Below, one piece after another: positions 1 to 9,224 of a stretch of 64,000 nucleotides of DNA; position 1 is the stretch's first letter, and every line of letters begins with the position of its first letter. The notes under the pieces were generated by a model, which saw only the letters and a program-made list of their open reading frames with translations, was not told where the DNA came from and searched no databases. Both the position numbers and the translations under genes were made by a program. Origin of the DNA: DASPHG01 sp963748315 (lineage in GTDB: Bacteria; Actinomycetota; Thermoleophilia; Solirubrobacterales; Thermoleophilaceae). The stretch is taken from positions 372,001 through 436,000 of the forward strand of contig CAVVIK010000005.1 in the NCBI GenBank assembly GCA_963748315.1, in the 5' to 3' direction.

Positions 1-2
1 AC

Positions 3-683
3 ATCTACGCCGACCGCGGCAACATCGCCGTGCTGCGGGCACGCTGCGAGTGGCGTGGGATCGGCTTCGAGCTCGGCGCCGCGTCGATGCGCGAGCCGGT
101 GGACCCGCAGGCGTGGGACCTGCTCTACATGGGCGGCGGCCAGGATCGCGACCAGGCGGCCGTGGCAGTCGACATGGTCGAGACGAAGCGCGACGCGCTG
201 CACGCCGCGGCGGACCGCGGCGCGGTCGTGCTCGCCGTGTGCGGCGGCTACCAGCTGCTCGGCCACAGCTACGCGATGGGCGACGAGGAACTCCCTGGCG
301 TCGGCCTCGTGGACCTGCGCACCGTCCGTGAGCCGGGCCCGCGGCTGATCGGCAACTGCGCGATCGAGGCGGACCTCGGGACCGGGCCGCGCGTGATCGC
401 CGGCTTCGAGAACCACGGCGGCCGCACGTACCTCGGCGAGGGCGCGCAGCCGCTCGGACGCGTACTGAAGGGACACGGCAACAACGGCAAGGACGGGTTC
501 GAGGGCGTCCGCAGAGGCAACGTGATCGGCACCTACCTCCACGGTCCCCTGCTGCCGAAGAACGTGTGGCTGGCCGACCGCCTGATCGAGCTGGCGCTCG
601 GCATCGAGCTCGACCCGCTCCCCGGCGACGCGCTGGAGGAGGCGGCGCACATGAGCGCGCGGCGGGCGGCGGGTGTAGCTTGA
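3..683 (+). CDS. gatD: Lipid II isoglutaminyl synthase, glutaminase subunit GatD (5' end missing)
   Basis: Class I glutamine amidotransferase that supplies ammonia to its partner MurT for amidating the stem-peptide glutamate of lipid II. The reading frame is open from the left edge and begins IYADRGNIAVLRARCEW, which matches the GatD N-terminus, so only a few codons are missing. The nucleophile cysteine lies in AVCGGYQLLG and the catalytic histidine in YLHGPLLPKN. About 227 codons are present against about 240 for the family. MurT is expected just outside the window. Cobyric acid synthase-type amidotransferases are similar but lack the IYADRGN start. The SDR gene follows after 15 bases. Confidence 0.88.
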   Translation: MYADRGNIAVLRARCEWRGIGFELGAASMREPVDPQAWDLLYMGGGQDRDQAAVAVDMVETKRDALHAAADRGAVVLAVCGGYQLLGHSYAMGDEELPGVGLVDLRTVREPGPRLIGNCAIEADLGTGPRVIAGFENHGGRTYLGEGAQPLGRVLKGHGNNGKDGFEGVRRGNVIGTYLHGPLLPKNVWLADRLIELALGIELDPLPGDALEEAAHMSARRAAGVA

Positions 684-698
684 GCGCAGTCTCCGCGC

Positions 699-1673
699 AT
701 GGCTGACACGGCTTTCGTAACCGGCGGCTCCGGCTTCATCGGTGGGCGGCTGATCCGCCGCCTGGTCAGGGACGGCTGGACCGTCAGGGCGCTCGCCCGC
801 TCGGACGCGTCCGCCGCGAAGGTCCGGGATGCGGGTGCTCACGCCGTCATGGGCGACCTCGACGACGTCGCGGCGATGGCGGACGGCGCGCGGGGCTGCG
901 AGTGCGCGTTCCACGCCGCCGCCTCGCTCGGCGACTGGGGTCGGCGGGAGGACTTCGTGCGCGGCAACGTCACCGGCACCGAGAACGCGCTGCGGGCGTG
1001 CCGCGAGGCCGGCGCCCGGCGCTTCGTGCACGTCGGGACCGAGGCGGCGCTCCTGGTCGGCCAGCCGCTCGTCAACGCGGACGAGCGCGTCCCGCTGCGG
1101 CCCGACTCGAAGGCGCACTACCCGGCGACCAAGGCGATGGCGGAGCAGGCCGTGCTCGACGCGAATCGGGACGGCTTCGAGACGGTCGTCCTGCGACCGC
1201 GGCTCGTGTGGGGCCCTGGCGACACGACGATCGTCCCGGCGCTCAAGGAGGCGGTCGCCAAGGGGCGCTTCTCCTGGATCGGCGGCGGCGGGCACAGGAC
1301 CTCGACCACGCACGTGGACAACGTCGTCGAGGGCCTCGTCCTCGCCGCGATGCGCGGCAAGCCCGGCAACGCGTACTTCGTCACCGACGGCGACCCGGTC
1401 GTGTTCCGCGACTTCATCACCGAGCTGATGGCGACGGCGGACGTCGAGATGCCAGACCGGAGCGTCCCGGTCGCGGTCGCGAAGCCGCTGGCAGCCGTCT
1501 CGGAAGGCATCTGGGGCGCGCTCCGCCGTACCTCTACCCCACCCCTCACCCGCCTCGCGGTGTGGCTCTCGGCGATGGAATGCACGATCGACATCTCCAA
1601 GGCCCGCAGCGAGCTCGGCTACGAGCCGGTCAAGACGATCGAGGAGGGCATGGCGGAGCTGCGCGCGGCGTGA
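699..1673 (+). CDS. NAD(P)-dependent epimerase/dehydratase, 3-beta-HSD-like extended SDR
   Basis: A 324-residue extended short-chain dehydrogenase/reductase. The nucleotide-binding motif TGGSGFIG is at residues 8-15 and the active-site YxxxK occurs in HYPATKAMAEQ. The closing segment (ARSELGYEPVKTIEEG) is typical of 3-beta-hydroxysteroid dehydrogenase or dihydroflavonol reductase-like family members. The substrate cannot be inferred. The ATG is 15 bases after gatD, and the stop TGA overlaps the next gene's GTG by four bases. A second, similar SDR lies at 3925-4902. Confidence 0.85.
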   Translation: MADTAFVTGGSGFIGGRLIRRLVRDGWTVRALARSDASAAKVRDAGAHAVMGDLDDVAAMADGARGCECAFHAAASLGDWGRREDFVRGNVTGTENALRACREAGARRFVHVGTEAALLVGQPLVNADERVPLRPDSKAHYPATKAMAEQAVLDANRDGFETVVLRPRLVWGPGDTTIVPALKEAVAKGRFSWIGGGGHRTSTTHVDNVVEGLVLAAMRGKPGNAYFVTDGDPVVFRDFITELMATADVEMPDRSVPVAVAKPLAAVSEGIWGALRRTSTPPLTRLAVWLSAMECTIDISKARSELGYEPVKTIEEGMAELRAA

Positions 1674-2092
1674 AGTTCAGCGCCCGCACGTCGTGGACGG
1701 GCTCGACCGGGCTCGGCTGGGAGGACTACGACCGCACGCACACGGCCCGCGTCTCCGAGCAGACCGTCACCCTGACCACGGCCGAGGAGAAGGGCGACTC
1801 CCGGCTTGCGAATCCCGAGCTGTTGCTGCTGGCCGCGGCCTCCTCCTGCCAGATGCTCTGGTTTCTCCATCTCGCGGCGAAGGCGCGCATAGACGTCGTC
1901 GCCTACGAGGACGACTGCGAGGCCGACATGCCGGAAGACCGGTTCACGCGCGTGGTCCTACGCCCGCGGATCACGATCGAGGGCGATGCGAGCGAGGAGC
2001 GCGTCCTGAAGCTGTGCGAGCAGGCCCACCGGCACTGCAACGTCGCGAAGAGCCTGAGCTGCCCGGTCGAGCTCGAGCCGCGCCTCGCCTAG
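1670..2092 (+). CDS. OsmC family peroxide-reductase-like protein
   Basis: A 140-residue OsmC/Ohr-fold protein. The family uses a cysteine pair to reduce organic hydroperoxides. Here one cysteine lies in AAASSCQMLWFLH and the second in YEDDCEADMPEDRF, the expected spacing. The GTG start overlaps the upstream SDR stop as GTGA, so the two genes are probably translationally coupled. It is convergent with dut, separated by a 92-base gap that holds a nested stem-loop. Confidence 0.85.
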   Translation: MKFSARTSWTGSTGLGWEDYDRTHTARVSEQTVTLTTAEEKGDSRLANPELLLLAAASSCQMLWFLHLAAKARIDVVAYEDDCEADMPEDRFTRVVLRPRITIEGDASEERVLKLCEQAHRHCNVAKSLSCPVELEPRLA

Positions 2093-2108
2093 CCGCACGA
2101 AGCGATGC

Positions 2109-2147
2109 GGTTGCCGTAAGCCATGACAGTCATGGGTTTTGGCAACC
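2109..2147. terminator. Nested stem-loop between convergent genes
   Basis: The outer arms GGTTGCC/GGCAACC (2109-2115 and 2141-2147) enclose an inner perfect palindrome CCATGACaGTCATGG (2121-2135). It sits between the OsmC and dut stops and has no T-tract on either side. A bidirectional transcript end is likely; a regulator binding site is possible. Confidence 0.5.
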
Positions 2148-2184
2148 GGGCGGCTGCCTAGAGGTCCCAGCCGGTCGGCGGCCA

Positions 2185-2616
2185 TCACAGGCCCGTCGAG
2201 CCGAAGCCGCCCTCGCCGCGCTTCGTCTCGGACAGCTCCCCCACCTCGGCCGGCTCCGGCGACTCGACCTTCACCAGCACGAGCTGCGCTATCCGGTCGC
2301 CCGGCGCCACCTTGAACGCCTTCTGCCGGTCGGTGTTCAGCAAGAGGACGCGCAACTCGCCGCGATAGCCCGAGTCGATCAGCCCAGGCGTGTTGACAAG
2401 CGTTACGCCGTGTCGCGCCGCGAGGCCGGAGCGCGGCACGACCAGGCCGGCGTGGCCGTCCGGGATGGCGACGGCGATGCCGGTGCCCACGCTTGCGCGG
2501 TCACCTGGATCGATGTGCGCCGCCTCGTTCGCGTGCAGGTCGAGGCCGGCGTCGCCCTCGTGCGCGCGCACCGGAGCCTTCGCCCCGTCGTCGAGCCGGC
2601 GGTACTCGAGCCTCAC
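2185..2616 (-). CDS. dut: dUTP diphosphatase (dUTPase)
   Basis: Hydrolyses dUTP to dUMP and pyrophosphate, keeping uracil out of DNA. All five trimeric dUTPase motifs are present in order: DAGLDL, PRSGLA, NTPGLIDSGYRGE, RIAQL and the C-terminal RGEGGFGSTG. Its 143 residues match the family length. The GTG start overlaps the hflX stop as GTGA, so it is the second gene of an hflX-dut pair. Confidence 0.95.
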   Translation of the reverse strand: MRLEYRRLDDGAKAPVRAHEGDAGLDLHANEAAHIDPGDRASVGTGIAVAIPDGHAGLVVPRSGLAARHGVTLVNTPGLIDSGYRGELRVLLLNTDRQKAFKVAPGDRIAQLVLVKVESPEPAEVGELSETKRGEGGFGSTGL

Positions 2617-3902
2617 TCGGGCTGCCCGTTGACCGAGAACCGCTCGAAGCGCGCTGCGGCACCCGCGGGCACGCGGGCACGGACGCGAACGCCTGCGGGC
2701 GTGTCCTCGCGCTCCATCTCGCCGGCCAGGTCGTGCAGCTCGGAGAGGCGGCTGCCCTCCTCGTACGGGACGAGCAGCTCCATCCGGCGCAGGCTGGAGA
2801 GGAACTTCGCCTCGACCGCCTCGGCCAGCGCGTCGAGCCCCTCCCCCGTCTTCGCCGACACCTGGACGGCGTCGGAATGGCGGTACGAGAGCTCCCGCCG
2901 GCGCTCGTCGTCGAGCTGGTCGACCTTGTTCAGCACGAGCAGGCGCGAGTTCTCGGCCGCGCCGACCTCGACGAGCACGTCGTCCACGGCGTCGATCATC
3001 GCAAGCAGCTCGTCCTCGGGGACGGACGCGTCCACCACGTGCAGGATCAGGTCGGCGTTCAGGGCCTCCTCGAGCGTCGCCGCAAACGCATCCACGAGTT
3101 GGTGAGGCAGCTTGCGGATGAAGCCGACGGTGTCGGTGACGAGATACGTCCTGCCGCTGATCTCGAACGAGCGGGTCGTCGGGTCGAGCGTGTGGAAGAG
3201 GCGCTCGGCGACCCCTACATCGGCACCGGTAAGCGCGTTCAGCAGCGTCGACTTGCCCGCGTTCGTGTACCCGGCGAGCGCGACCGTCGGCAGCGCCGCG
3301 CGCTCGCGCTCGGCACGCATGACGCCGCGGGTCGCCTTGGTGTGCTCGAGCCGGCGCTTCAACGCGGAGATGCGGTCGCGCGCGAGACGGCGGTCCGTCT
3401 CGATCTGCGTCTCGCCCGGGCCTCGTGTTCCGATGCCGCCGTCCATACGACCGGCACCGAGCCGCTCGAGGTGCGTCCAGAGCCCGCGCATGCGCGCGAG
3501 GTTGTACTCGAGCTGCGCCAGCTCGACCTGGAGTTTGCCCTCAGCGGTGTGCGCGTGGTCGGCGAAGATGTCGAGGATGATCGCCGTGCGGTCGATCACC
3601 GGGAGGCCGATCGCCTGCTCGAGGTTGCGCTCCTGGCGTGGGAGGAGCTCGTCGTCGCAGGCAATCAGGTTGGCGTCGGCCGCCTTCGCCGCCTGCTTCA
3701 GCTCCGAGAGCTTGCCCTTGCCGAAGTAGCGGTCCGGGTCCGGCTGCGGCCTGTGCTGGCTCATCTCGCCGGTCACGGCTACGCCGGCGGTCCGGAGAAG
3801 CTCGCGCAGCTCCGTGAAATCGACGTCCTCGGGCGCCGCGCCGATGCAGAACGCGCGCTGCCGCGCGCGCGGGTTGCGTATGCCGTTGCCGTACTCGGCC
3901 AC
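2613..3902 (-). CDS. hflX: GTPase HflX
   Basis: Ribosome-associated GTPase that splits or rescues stalled 70S ribosomes. The N-terminal HflX domain includes GKGKLSELKQ and the conserved RGPGETQIETDRR. The G1 loop is GYTNAGKST, switch II is DTVGF, and NKVD and SAKTGEG follow. I place the start at GTG 3902 because a -10-like TATCCT ends seven bases before it, fitting a leaderless mRNA (429 residues). An ATG at 3926 would add eight residues and would overlap the divergent SDR's own start codon. dut follows with a four-base overlap. Confidence 0.9.
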   Translation of the reverse strand: MAEYGNGIRNPRARQRAFCIGAAPEDVDFTELRELLRTAGVAVTGEMSQHRPQPDPDRYFGKGKLSELKQAAKAADANLIACDDELLPRQERNLEQAIGLPVIDRTAIILDIFADHAHTAEGKLQVELAQLEYNLARMRGLWTHLERLGAGRMDGGIGTRGPGETQIETDRRLARDRISALKRRLEHTKATRGVMRAERERAALPTVALAGYTNAGKSTLLNALTGADVGVAERLFHTLDPTTRSFEISGRTYLVTDTVGFIRKLPHQLVDAFAATLEEALNADLILHVVDASVPEDELLAMIDAVDDVLVEVGAAENSRLLVLNKVDQLDDERRRELSYRHSDAVQVSAKTGEGLDALAEAVEAKFLSSLRRMELLVPYEEGSRLSELHDLAGEMEREDTPAGVRVRARVPAGAAARFERFSVNGQPE

Positions 3903-3908
3903 GTACTC

Positions 3909-3914
3909 AGGATA
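3909..3914 (-). promoter_or_regulatory. Putative -10 element of hflX
   Basis: TATCCT on the minus strand. Its last T (3909) is seven bases from G 3902 of the proposed GTG start, so transcription would begin on the start codon. No clear -35 is visible. It overlaps the divergent SDR's -10 by two bases. Confidence 0.5.
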
Positions 3915-3918
3915 GGGT
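3913..3918 (+). promoter_or_regulatory. Putative -10 element of the divergent SDR gene
   Basis: TAGGGT on the plus strand. Its last T (3918) is exactly seven bases before the A of the ATG at 3925, fitting a leaderless transcript. It shares bases 3913-3914 with the hflX -10. Confidence 0.5.
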
Positions 3919-3924
3919 CCGGCC

Positions 3925-4902
3925 ATGCGAGTTTTCCTCACCGGGGGCACCGGATTCATCGGCGGCAAGGTCGCGGAGAAGCTCCGCGCACGAGGCGACG
4001 AGGTGGTGGCGCTCGTGCGCTCGCCTGACAAGGCGGCGCGGCTGCGCGAGCTGGGCTGCACGCTCCTCCAGGGCGACCTCTCGGACACCGCGGTGATGAG
4101 AAGCGGCCTCGAGGGGACCGACGCGTGCATCCACGGGGCCGCGATCTACAAGGTCGGCATCCCGAAGAAGGACCGTCAGGCGATGCACGAATCGAACGTG
4201 AACGGCACCGAGAACGTGCTCGACGCCGCGATCGAGTCCGGCGTCAACCGGATCGTCTACGTCTCCACCGTCAACGTGTTCGGCAATACGAAGGAGCAGG
4301 TGGTCGACGAGGCCTACCAGCGCGACGAGAGCGAAGGCTTCCTCACGTGCTACGACGAGACGAAGTACAGGTCGCATCAGATCGCGAAGGACAGGATCGG
4401 GAAGGGTGCGCCGATCGTGATCGTGCAGCCCGGAGGCGTCTACGGCCCCGGCGACCACTCGGAGCTCGGCAACTTCATCGACCAGACGCGCACCGGCAAG
4501 CTGCGCGCCAAGGTGTTTCCAGAGCTCGGCTTGAACCTCGTCTACATCGACGACGTGGCCGACGGGATCCTGCTCGCGCTCGACAACGGCGTCGTCGGCG
4601 AGTCGTACGTGCTCGGCGGCCAGATCGCGCGCATGGACGACCTCATCAACCAGACCGCCGAGCTGTGCGGGAAGAAGGCGCCCAAGGCGACGCTGCCGGT
4701 AGCGCTGATGAAGGTCTCGGCGCCGCTCGGTCCGGTGGTGGGCCCGGTCATGGGCTTCCCGCCGAACTTCGGTGAGGCGATCAGGGCGTCGGACGGCGTC
4801 ACCTACTGGGCGAAGCACGACAAGGCGATGCGCGAGCTCGGCTACAGCCCGCGGGACCTGAAGACGGGCCTCAGGCAGACGCTCGACGCGACGCCGGCCT
4901 AG
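3925..4902 (+). CDS. NAD(P)-dependent epimerase/dehydratase, extended SDR
   Basis: A 325-residue extended SDR. It has TGGTGFIGGKV near the N-terminus and an active-site YDETK in TCYDETKYRSHQ. VQPGGVYGPGDHSELG matches the substrate-side loop of dihydroflavonol reductase/3-beta-HSD relatives. The substrate is unknown. It is divergent from hflX with essentially no intergenic space and convergent with the flavoprotein gene downstream, overlapping it by four bases. It resembles the SDR at 699-1673, so the two may be paralogs. Confidence 0.85.
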   Translation: MRVFLTGGTGFIGGKVAEKLRARGDEVVALVRSPDKAARLRELGCTLLQGDLSDTAVMRSGLEGTDACIHGAAIYKVGIPKKDRQAMHESNVNGTENVLDAAIESGVNRIVYVSTVNVFGNTKEQVVDEAYQRDESEGFLTCYDETKYRSHQIAKDRIGKGAPIVIVQPGGVYGPGDHSELGNFIDQTRTGKLRAKVFPELGLNLVYIDDVADGILLALDNGVVGESYVLGGQIARMDDLINQTAELCGKKAPKATLPVALMKVSAPLGPVVGPVMGFPPNFGEAIRASDGVTYWAKHDKAMRELGYSPRDLKTGLRQTLDATPA

Positions 4903-6317
4903 CGCGCGCTGAGCCCACGCAGGGCGGACTGCGAGGCGTTGTAGCCGTTCATGCCGTGCACACCCGCCCCGGGCGGGGTCGCGGCCGAGCAGATGAACAC
5001 GCCGGGGATGCCGGTGGCGTACGGGTCGAGCGCGAGCCGCGGCCGGATCAGCACCTGCCACGGCGTGTTCGCGCCGGTGATGATGTCGCCGCCGATGTAG
5101 TTCGCGTTCCGCGCGGTGATTTCGGTCGGCGTGCGGACTGAGCGGGCGACGATCCGCTCGCGCAGCCCGGGCGCGAACCGCTCCATCTGAGCGATCACGG
5201 CCTCCTCGGCGTCGCCCGGGTAGCCGTTCGGCACGTGCGCGTAGGCCCACACCGGGTGGACGTCGCCGTTCGAGCGTTCGGGATCCGCGAGGTATTGCTG
5301 GCCGACCAGGACGAACGGGCTCTCAGGCATGCGGCCGCGGTTGACCTCGCGCTCGCCGGCGACGATCTCCTCCAGCGACCCGCCGCAATGCACCGTGCCC
5401 GCCCGCCGGCAGGCCTCGTTCGTCCACGGCACGCCGCCCTCGACGGCCAGGTCGACCTTGAAGGCAGCGGGGCCATGGCGGTAGCGCCGGTACGCGCGGG
5501 CAACACGCGTGGGCAGGCGATCACCCGCGATGTCTGCGACCGCGCCGGGCGCCAGGTCGAACACGACGGCGTCGGCCTGGGAGACCTCGTCGAGAGAACG
5601 CACCCGCACCCCGCACTCGATTTTCCCGCCCCGCTCGCGCAGCGCGGATGTGAGCGCATTCGTGATCGAGCCCGAGCCCCCGCGTGCGACCGCCCAGCCG
5701 AACGCGTGGCCGGCGCAGATCAGGGCGGTGCCGACCGATGAGCTCATCGGCCGGTTGAGCGGGCTGATCGCGTGAGCGGCGATGCCGCCGAAGAGTGCCC
5801 GCGCCTGGGGCGTCTTCCACGCGCGCGCGAGGACCGTCGCCGGCATCGCGGCCGGGAGGCCGAAGCGGATGAGACGCAGCGGGTGCCGCGGGATGTGGAC
5901 GAAGGGCCGGAAGAGATCGTCGGTGAGCGACTCGAAGGACGAGGACGGAGCGCCGAAGACGCGCCGCCAAGCCGCCCCGTCCGCGCCGAGCGCCTCCTCC
6001 GTCGCCTCAACGGAGCGGTACATCGCGCCCGCCGTGCCGTCGTCGAGCGGATGGGCGCAGTCAACCTCGGGCCAGCGCCATTCGAGCCCGTGGCGCTCGA
6101 GCCCGAGCGAGTTCAGGAACGGCGAACCCACGGCCATCGGGTGCACCGCGGAGCAGAAGTCGTGCACGAGGCCCGGAACGGTCGCCTCCCCGCTCTGGGC
6201 GCCGCCGCCGATCGTGTCCTCCGCCTCGAGCACCGTCACGTCCACGCCCTCGCGGGCGAGCGCCACGGCGCACGCGAGCCCGTTGGGCCCCGACCCGACG
6301 ACGATCGCGCTGCTCAC
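4899..6317 (-). CDS. FAD-dependent oxidoreductase, phytoene desaturase-like
   Basis: A 472-residue flavoprotein. It starts with the FAD-binding dinucleotide fold SSAIVVGSGPNGLACAVAL and ends with the CrtI-like closing motif GVHGMNGYNASQSALRG. Family members desaturate or isomerise carotenoids or oxidise other lipids; the substrate here is unknown. GTG 6317 was chosen because it overlaps the upstream DUF3556 stop as GTGA and gives the shortest N-terminus before the FAD motif. Pairing with a lipid-type membrane protein hints at isoprenoid or lipid chemistry, which is only inference. Confidence 0.8.
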   Translation of the reverse strand: MSSAIVVGSGPNGLACAVALAREGVDVTVLEAEDTIGGGAQSGEATVPGLVHDFCSAVHPMAVGSPFLNSLGLERHGLEWRWPEVDCAHPLDDGTAGAMYRSVEATEEALGADGAAWRRVFGAPSSSFESLTDDLFRPFVHIPRHPLRLIRFGLPAAMPATVLARAWKTPQARALFGGIAAHAISPLNRPMSSSVGTALICAGHAFGWAVARGGSGSITNALTSALRERGGKIECGVRVRSLDEVSQADAVVFDLAPGAVADIAGDRLPTRVARAYRRYRHGPAAFKVDLAVEGGVPWTNEACRRAGTVHCGGSLEEIVAGEREVNRGRMPESPFVLVGQQYLADPERSNGDVHPVWAYAHVPNGYPGDAEEAVIAQMERFAPGLRERIVARSVRTPTEITARNANYIGGDIITGANTPWQVLIRPRLALDPYATGIPGVFICSAATPPGAGVHGMNGYNASQSALRGLSAR

Positions 6318-8066
6318 GCGACCGGCGCTGGCTCCGGCGGGTGCTCGGCCTTTCGCGTGACCTCGACCGGGAACTCGAAGCTCTCTTCGAGCCACGGGCC
6401 GCGCTCGATCATGTCGCGCACCTTGATCCAGCCCTCCTCGATCAGGCCGGTGGCCGCGTCGTGGATCCGGTAGTTCTGCTTCTGGATGTGCGCAGGCTGC
6501 GACTCGAGCATGACGACCCGCAGCTCGCCCGGCTCGAACTGCACCTGCTCGCGCACGGCGTCGAGCAGCTGTTCGTGGTGGAAGTGCCCGTCCCCGAAGT
6601 TCCAGCCGGTGACGATGCCGGAGATCACCTCGCCCTCGCGCACCAGGTAGTCGTCCACGTCGCGCGGCGCGGCAGCACGCGCGAACAGGGCGTTAAGCGC
6701 GCGTCCGTGGCTGTGTATCGCGCGGAACGCGAGCCCCTTCTCGAGGATGTAGTTGGCGGTCTCGACGTCGTAGCTCTGCGCCAGTTGGTCGACCGCGATC
6801 GGCGCCACCTTGTAGATCTCGCGGTCGAACTTCTCCTCCGCGCCCGTGTCCTTGCGGAAGAGCCACATCGTCGTGGCCCAGTTGCCCGCGTAGTAGCGCA
6901 TCGAGGGCAGGAAGGAGATCTTGTCCGGCCGGAGGTTGCCGACCACCGGCATCACGACGCCGATCAAGATCAGCAGCGCCCAAAGCAGCGGGTGGTCGAG
7001 ATTCCCGAGCGGGTAGTCGCCGTACTCGCCGAACAGGAAACACAGGCCGAACAGCATGAACAGGTTCCACTCCATCGGCACGCCCATCGCGAACGTCGAG
7101 AAGATGTGGGCGTGGAACATGAGCATGCCGATCAGCGCGATCGTCCCGATCGTGCCGCCGTCCGACGCGATCAGGAGCAACGGCATCCCGAACTCCCACG
7201 CCGTGCCCAGGTGAGCGCCCAGCGCCGCCCGGCCTGAGGGCCGCAGGTCGTTCGGGTAGTCGCGGTACATCTTCGACTTGAACTTCCGCGACCGGTTCCA
7301 GGGCGTGTTGGAGATCATCACCTGGATCACGTACGGGAAGTGGTGGTTGAGCTTGGACGCGGCGGCACCCCACCAGATGAAGAAGAAGATGAACTGCCAG
7401 GCCGGAATCGAGCTCCTCCAGCGGGAAGAGCGAGACGAGCAACACAAACCCGTAGACCTCGGGGCGCGAAGCGAGGAACGGGACCTTGTCGCGCAGCCCG
7501 AGCAGCGCAACCAGGCCGAGCAGGACGGCGATCCAGGTGGTGTCGAGCCGCACCCCTTCCGGATCCCCATTGGAGGCGAACAGGAATATGCCGACCGCGA
7601 GCACGGCGGCGTACAGCGCGACGTCGAAGATCGTGCGGCGGAACCCCTCGGTGAGCGGGACCTTGTCCGGCCACGGCGGCAGCCGCACCGTGCCCGGGCG
7701 CAGCCAGTAGAGGACGCCGCCGATCGGGGGCTTGAACCGGAGCGCGAGCATCATCGACCCCGACCCCAGCCCGAGGATCTCCCAGACGAGCGTCCAGACC
7801 GCGAACTTCTGGAAGGTGATCGGCTGGCTCCACCAGTCGGTGAAGTCGCCGAGCCCGCCGAAGCCGGGGGTCGTCGCGCCGATCAGGATGAACGCGCCGA
7901 CGAGGTAGATCGCCAGCTTGACGATGTAGAGGACGTAGACGACGCCGGGCGTGCCGAAGCCGTTGACCGCCCAGTCCTGGGCGTTCGCCTTCAGCCGCGT
8001 CAGGAAGGGCTGCCGCTTCCACTCCTCGAGGTCGAACGGCGGAGGCGACGGCTGCAGGAAGCCCAT
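6314..8066 (-). CDS. DUF3556-like multi-pass membrane protein (frameshifted)
   Basis: The N-terminus reads MGFLQPSPPPFDLEEWKR. Several hydrophobic helices follow (VVYVLYIVKLAIYLVGAFIL, then IFFFIWWGAAASKLNHHFPY), then a soluble C-terminal third. I recognise the pattern as the uncharacterised DUF3556 membrane family seen in actinobacteria. The frame breaks near 7403-7412, where one extra T separates VSLFPLEELD from PAWQFIFFF. Removing one base gives an intact 583-residue protein, so a sequence error is likely. It is the first gene of a pair with the flavoprotein downstream. Function is unknown. Confidence 0.65.
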
Positions 8067-8078
8067 CGCGTGCGGAAA

Positions 8079-8525
8079 CTACAGGTCCTTGACGTATCGG
8101 GGCTCGACCAGCCGCGCGCCATGCCAGTCCCGCACGCGCGGCTCACCCGCGACCCGCCAGCCTCGGTTCTCGTAGAAGCGCACGCCGCGCTCGTTTCGCT
8201 CCTCGGTGTAGAGCCACGCCTGGGCGTGCCCGGCGGCGCGGAGCGCCTCAAGCGCGCGGTCGAGCAGCGCCGTGCCGATCCCGCGGCCCCACGCCCTCGG
8301 GTGGGTGTAAAGGCGCGTGATCTCGCCGGTCTCCTCGTGCCACGCGACGAAACCGGCCACTCCGTCGTCGTCCACCGCGACTAGCTCCGCGGGGTGCTGA
8401 TAGCCCATGTTCGCGAGGACGATCCGCTCTCGCCCCAGGAAGTCGCCCCAGGCGGCGATGCCGGCGGCCTCGAGCACCTCGCCGATCGCCTCCGCGTCCT
8501 CAGGGGTGGCGGAGCGAATCTGCAA
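8079..8525 (-). CDS. GNAT family N-acetyltransferase
   Basis: A 148-residue single-domain GNAT acetyltransferase that would transfer an acetyl group from acetyl-CoA to an unknown amine. The acetyl-CoA-binding motif A is ITRLYTHPRAWGRGIGTALL, and motif B contains VRFYENRGWRVAGE. The TTG start lies one base after the stop of the upstream DUF429 gene, so the two are probably cotranscribed. Confidence 0.85.
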   Translation of the reverse strand: MQIRSATPEDAEAIGEVLEAAGIAAWGDFLGRERIVLANMGYQHPAELVAVDDDGVAGFVAWHEETGEITRLYTHPRAWGRGIGTALLDRALEALRAAGHAQAWLYTEERNERGVRFYENRGWRVAGEPRVRDWHGARLVEPRYVKDL

Positions 8526-8526
8526 G

Positions 8527-9222
8527 CTACAGCGGGACTCGGGTGACCGGGGGCATGACTCCCTCGGTCGCGAAGGGCTGCACCGGGCCAGAGCCCGGCA
8601 GCACGATCACGCCCTCGGCGGGGTCGCCCATCCAGCGCGCGTGCCCGACGGCGAACCGGTGTGCGCAGACCGCCGCCGCGGCCGCCTCGATCTCGTCGAT
8701 CCGGCGGTGCCACAGGTCACCGCCCTCGTCGATGACGTGGTTGTCGAGCAGGTTCTCTATGCGGCGCTGCACGCCCAGCGGGTGCCGGCGCGCGGGCAGC
8801 CGCCTGTTCTCGAGCGCGGCAAACACGCCCTCCGCGTTCGTCTCGAACACCGGCGTCTCCTCGTAGGCGGTGTCCGACACGTTGCCCTCGCGCTCGTCGC
8901 TGTCGGGCTCGAATATGCCGAGCGGCGAAAGGTCCTCGAAAAGCCTCGCGCCATCCTCGGTGAACGGGCGCGGCGGGATCCCCGTGTGCCGGAGCATGTG
9001 GTCGCAGGCGCGCCGCTCCCGGCCGTGGCTGGACTCGGTCATCGGCGCCGCAACCGCCACCACCACTTCACCGAGCGTGCCGATGCGCGCCACCACCGCA
9101 TCGGCGCTTCCCGGCTCATAGAAGCGCGCCTGGAGCTTGACCGGCGGATCGTCGGTCCGGAGCTCGCGGAGGACGCAGAGGTGGTGCGTCCCGGGACCCG
9201 GCTCGATGCCGCAGTAGTGCAC
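8527..9222 (-). CDS. DUF429-type hypothetical protein
   Basis: A 231-residue protein resembling DUF429, a family with an RNase H-like fold and unknown role. Family-like features are the N-terminal MHYCGIEPGPG, a central VVVAVAAPMTESSHGRERRACD and a C-terminal HARWMGDPAEGVIVLPG. The GTG start is two bases after the dapL stop. A function in DAP metabolism cannot be inferred from position alone. Confidence 0.65.
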   Translation of the reverse strand: MHYCGIEPGPGTHHLCVLRELRTDDPPVKLQARFYEPGSADAVVARIGTLGEVVVAVAAPMTESSHGRERRACDHMLRHTGIPPRPFTEDGARLFEDLSPLGIFEPDSDEREGNVSDTAYEETPVFETNAEGVFAALENRRLPARRHPLGVQRRIENLLDNHVIDEGGDLWHRRIDEIEAAAAAVCAHRFAVGHARWMGDPAEGVIVLPGSGPVQPFATEGVMPPVTRVPL

Positions 9223-9224
9223 CG

